Origin: Bacteroidales bacterium
GTDB taxonomy: Bacteria; Bacteroidota; Bacteroidia; Bacteroidales; UBA10428
DNA length: 64,000 bases
Direction: 5' to 3'
Assembly (NCBI GenBank): GCA_016929525.1
Contig: JAFGIP010000111.1
Location: forward strand, 1 to 64,000
Shown here: piece after piece, positions 62,350 to 64,000 of the stretch
How the letters are laid out: every line of letters starts with the position of its first letter
Position numbering within the stretch: the stretch's first letter is position 1
Made by a program: the position numbers and the translations under genes
The notes under the pieces: model-generated
Databases searched by the model: none
What the model saw: only the letters and a program-made list of their open reading frames with translations
Told to the model about the DNA's origin: nothing

Positions 62350-64000
62350 ATGCAAAAAATTCTTATCTCAATTGTTTTATTCTTCTTATGTATAGTAAAT
62401 AATTTTGGGCAAAGTGATATTGATACTTCTCAATATGATATAGTCGATTACACCCGACAAAAAGAATATGTAATTGCCGAAATTAAAGTTACCGGAGTTA
62501 AATACCTGCAGCCACGTCATCTTGTAACTATATCCGGATTGCATGAAGGAATGAAAATCAATATTCCCGGCCAGGAAATAACTCAGGCTGTAAATAAATA
62601 CTGGAAGCATGGGTTATTTTCCGATGTAAAAATAATCGTTACAAAAATAGAAGATGGTAAGGCTTATCTTGAAATTCAGCTTGTTGAACAACCGCGAATG
62701 GGAAATCTTGAGATTACAGGTATAAACAAGACTGAAACAGGAGACATTGAGGAAAAGATCAATCTTCGACGTGGAATTCAGGTTACGGAAGACATTCTGA
62801 ACAAAACATCTCATATAATAAAAGAACATTTCAGAGAAAAGGGATTCTTTAATGTTAATGTCGACATCAGACAATTACCGGATACTTCAAGCATTCATTT
62901 GGTTAACCTGAATATCGATATTGATAAAGGCAAAAGAGTTAAGATCCAGGAGATAGAATTTGAGGGTAATATAGCTTTTACGGACAAAAGGCTGAGGCGG
63001 GTTTTTAAAAAGACGAAACAGCGTGACCTGAATATTTTTAAAGGTTCTAAATATATTGAAGACGAATATAAAGAAGACAAGAAAAAACTGATTGAATTTT
63101 ACAACGAAAGAGGTTATCGCGATGCTAAGATATTGAATGAAGAGCTTGTACACTTAAACAAAAAACGTGTTGCATTAAAACTTGATCTGCATGAAGGCAA
63201 TCAATATTATATAAGGTCAATTGAATGGATTGGAAATACAAAATATCCGACTGAGTACCTAAATCTGGTGCTTGGGATGAAACCGGGTAACCTATATGAT
63301 CAGAAACTTTTAAACGAAAGGCTCAGCTTAGACGAAGATGCGATTACTTCGGTCTATATGGACAATGGGTATTTGTTCTTTCATATTAATCCTGTTGAAG
63401 CAGTTGTTGAAAATGATTCAGTTGATCTTGAATTAAGAATATATGAAGGAAAACAAGCCACACTTAACCAAATTCTTATCAGAGGTAATACAAAAACCAA
63501 TGAACATGTTGTTCGAAGGGAACTTTATACAAGACCTGGTGAATTATTTTCGCGTACAGACATCATTCGTTCAGTTCGGGAAATTGCAACACTTGGACAT
63601 TTTGATCCGGAAACAATTTCTCCAAATCCATTACCTAATCCAAGTGATGGCACAGTAGATATAGAGTACCAATTAGAAGAAAGACCCAATGATCAACTTG
63701 AATTATCAGGAGGTTGGGGTGGTTACTACGGATTTTTAGGGACAATAGGAATAAGATTTTCGAATTTTTCTGCGAGAAGGATATTTGAAAAAGGAGCATG
63801 GCGACCTGTACCAAGTGGTGATGGACAAACTTTACAGGTTCGCGCACAGGCATCAGGCAGACAATATCAGGGATATAATATTAGTTTTATTGAGCCTTGG
63901 TTTGGGGGTAAAAAACCCAATTCATTTTCAGTTTCACTGTACTATTCAAAAAGATTACCTTATGCCAGCAGGTATTACAATTCGTTTGATGAAGAAACAA
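62350..64000 (+). CDS. bamA: Outer-membrane assembly factor BamA (right end truncated by window)
   Basis: An ORF starts at the ATG at 62350, 6 bp after uppS, and stays open to the window edge (about 550 codons seen). It has a Sec signal (about 1-20, ending FGQ) and then POTRA domains, seen as repeats of EIKVTGVKYL..., LEITGINKTE, IEFEGNIAFTDKRL and ILIRGNTKTNEHVV. The barrel begins near residue 440 (DQLELSGGWGGYYG). BamA inserts beta-barrel proteins in the outer membrane. The C-terminus lies outside the window. Confidence 0.95.
   Translation, partial: MQKILISIVLFFLCIVNNFGQSDIDTSQYDIVDYTRQKEYVIAEIKVTGVKYLQPRHLVTISGLHEGMKINIPGQEITQAVNKYWKHGLFSDVKIIVTKIEDGKAYLEIQLVEQPRMGNLEITGINKTETGDIEEKINLRRGIQVTEDILNKTSHIIKEHFREKGFFNVNVDIRQLPDTSSIHLVNLNIDIDKGKRVKIQEIEFEGNIAFTDKRLRRVFKKTKQRDLNIFKGSKYIEDEYKEDKKKLIEFYNERGYRDAKILNEELVHLNKKRVALKLDLHEGNQYYIRSIEWIGNTKYPTEYLNLVLGMKPGNLYDQKLLNERLSLDEDAITSVYMDNGYLFFHINPVEAVVENDSVDLELRIYEGKQATLNQILIRGNTKTNEHVVRRELYTRPGELFSRTDIIRSVREIATLGHFDPETISPNPLPNPSDGTVDIEYQLEERPNDQLELSGGWGGYYGFLGTIGIRFSNFSARRIFEKGAWRPVPSGDGQTLQVRAQASGRQYQGYNISFIEPWFGGKKPNSFSVSLYYSKRLPYASRYYNSFDEET

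Noticed and set aside
1-64000. Prophage, integrative element, insertion sequence, rRNA or tRNA genes
   Set aside because: No integrase, transposase, structural phage gene, rRNA segment or tRNA clover-leaf was recognised on either strand.

Overview
The window is a 64 kb AT-rich piece of a Bacteroidota chromosome, most like a Bacteroidales/Marinilabiliales-type free-living member. The lineage call rests on family content: type IX secretion (T9SS) sorting domains of both types, a TonB-dependent receptor paired with a DUF4249 lipoprotein, GldA/GldF/GldG, head-GIN and DUF6089 proteins, and several promoters with the Bacteroidota -7 element TAnnTTTG. I see no rRNA, tRNA, CRISPR array, insertion sequence, prophage or integrase. 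It reads as ordinary vertically inherited chromosome, with repeat-rich intergenic stretches. The last gene (bamA) runs off the right edge.

Layout. 1-467: three exact-period 132-bp tandem repeats, then the fabD promoter. 0.5-6.8 kb: fabD and a threonine operon (thrA, a HAD phosphatase, thrC) followed by thrH; no GHMP-type homoserine kinase is present, and ThrH may supply that step. 6.9-17.8 kb: gdhA, an S4-domain protein, a DUF4924 protein, a large DUF362/beta-propeller/T9SS protein, flavin reductase, an SBF-family transporter, an acyltransferase, an SDR and a two-domain VOC protein. 17.9-22.1 kb: gldA-gldF-gldG-DUF4340 operon on the minus strand. 22.4-25.8 kb: hsp20 and a CorA-DUF432-MscS ion/osmotic set. 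26-31 kb: cysM, an M3 peptidase lipoprotein, and lnt.

31-39 kb: a cell-envelope island with an ECF sigma factor, a translationally coupled membrane anti-sigma protein and DUF4097-like protein, a head-GIN lipoprotein, two small outer-membrane proteins, a TonB-dependent receptor and a DUF4249 lipoprotein. 39-47 kb: gamma-carbonic anhydrase, a secreted TPR protein, a hybrid histidine kinase, an orphan ORF, a T9SS type B surface protein and deoC. 47-50.5 kb: a lactonase-family propeller and an RprXY-like two-component system with an 11-bp-spaced direct repeat in front of the kinase gene. 50.6-55 kb: housekeeping genes on the minus strand (pth, rplY, prs, engB, manA, Dabb). 55-64 kb: a 3'-5' exonuclease, a secreted DUF2846-like protein, an esterase and pdxJ, then the CBS-nadK-OMP-DUF6089-uppS-bamA series, which links cofactor, undecaprenyl and outer-membrane assembly functions.

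The most interesting items are the thrB-less threonine operon with ThrH, the CorA-DUF432-MscS set, the DUF362/propeller protein that combines N-terminal membrane segments with a T9SS sorting tail, the ECF-sigma envelope island, the response-regulator-like box at 50505-50532, the operator-like dyad and true Shine-Dalgarno in front of hsp20, and the 132-bp tandem repeats. None is proven to be a new system from sequence alone.
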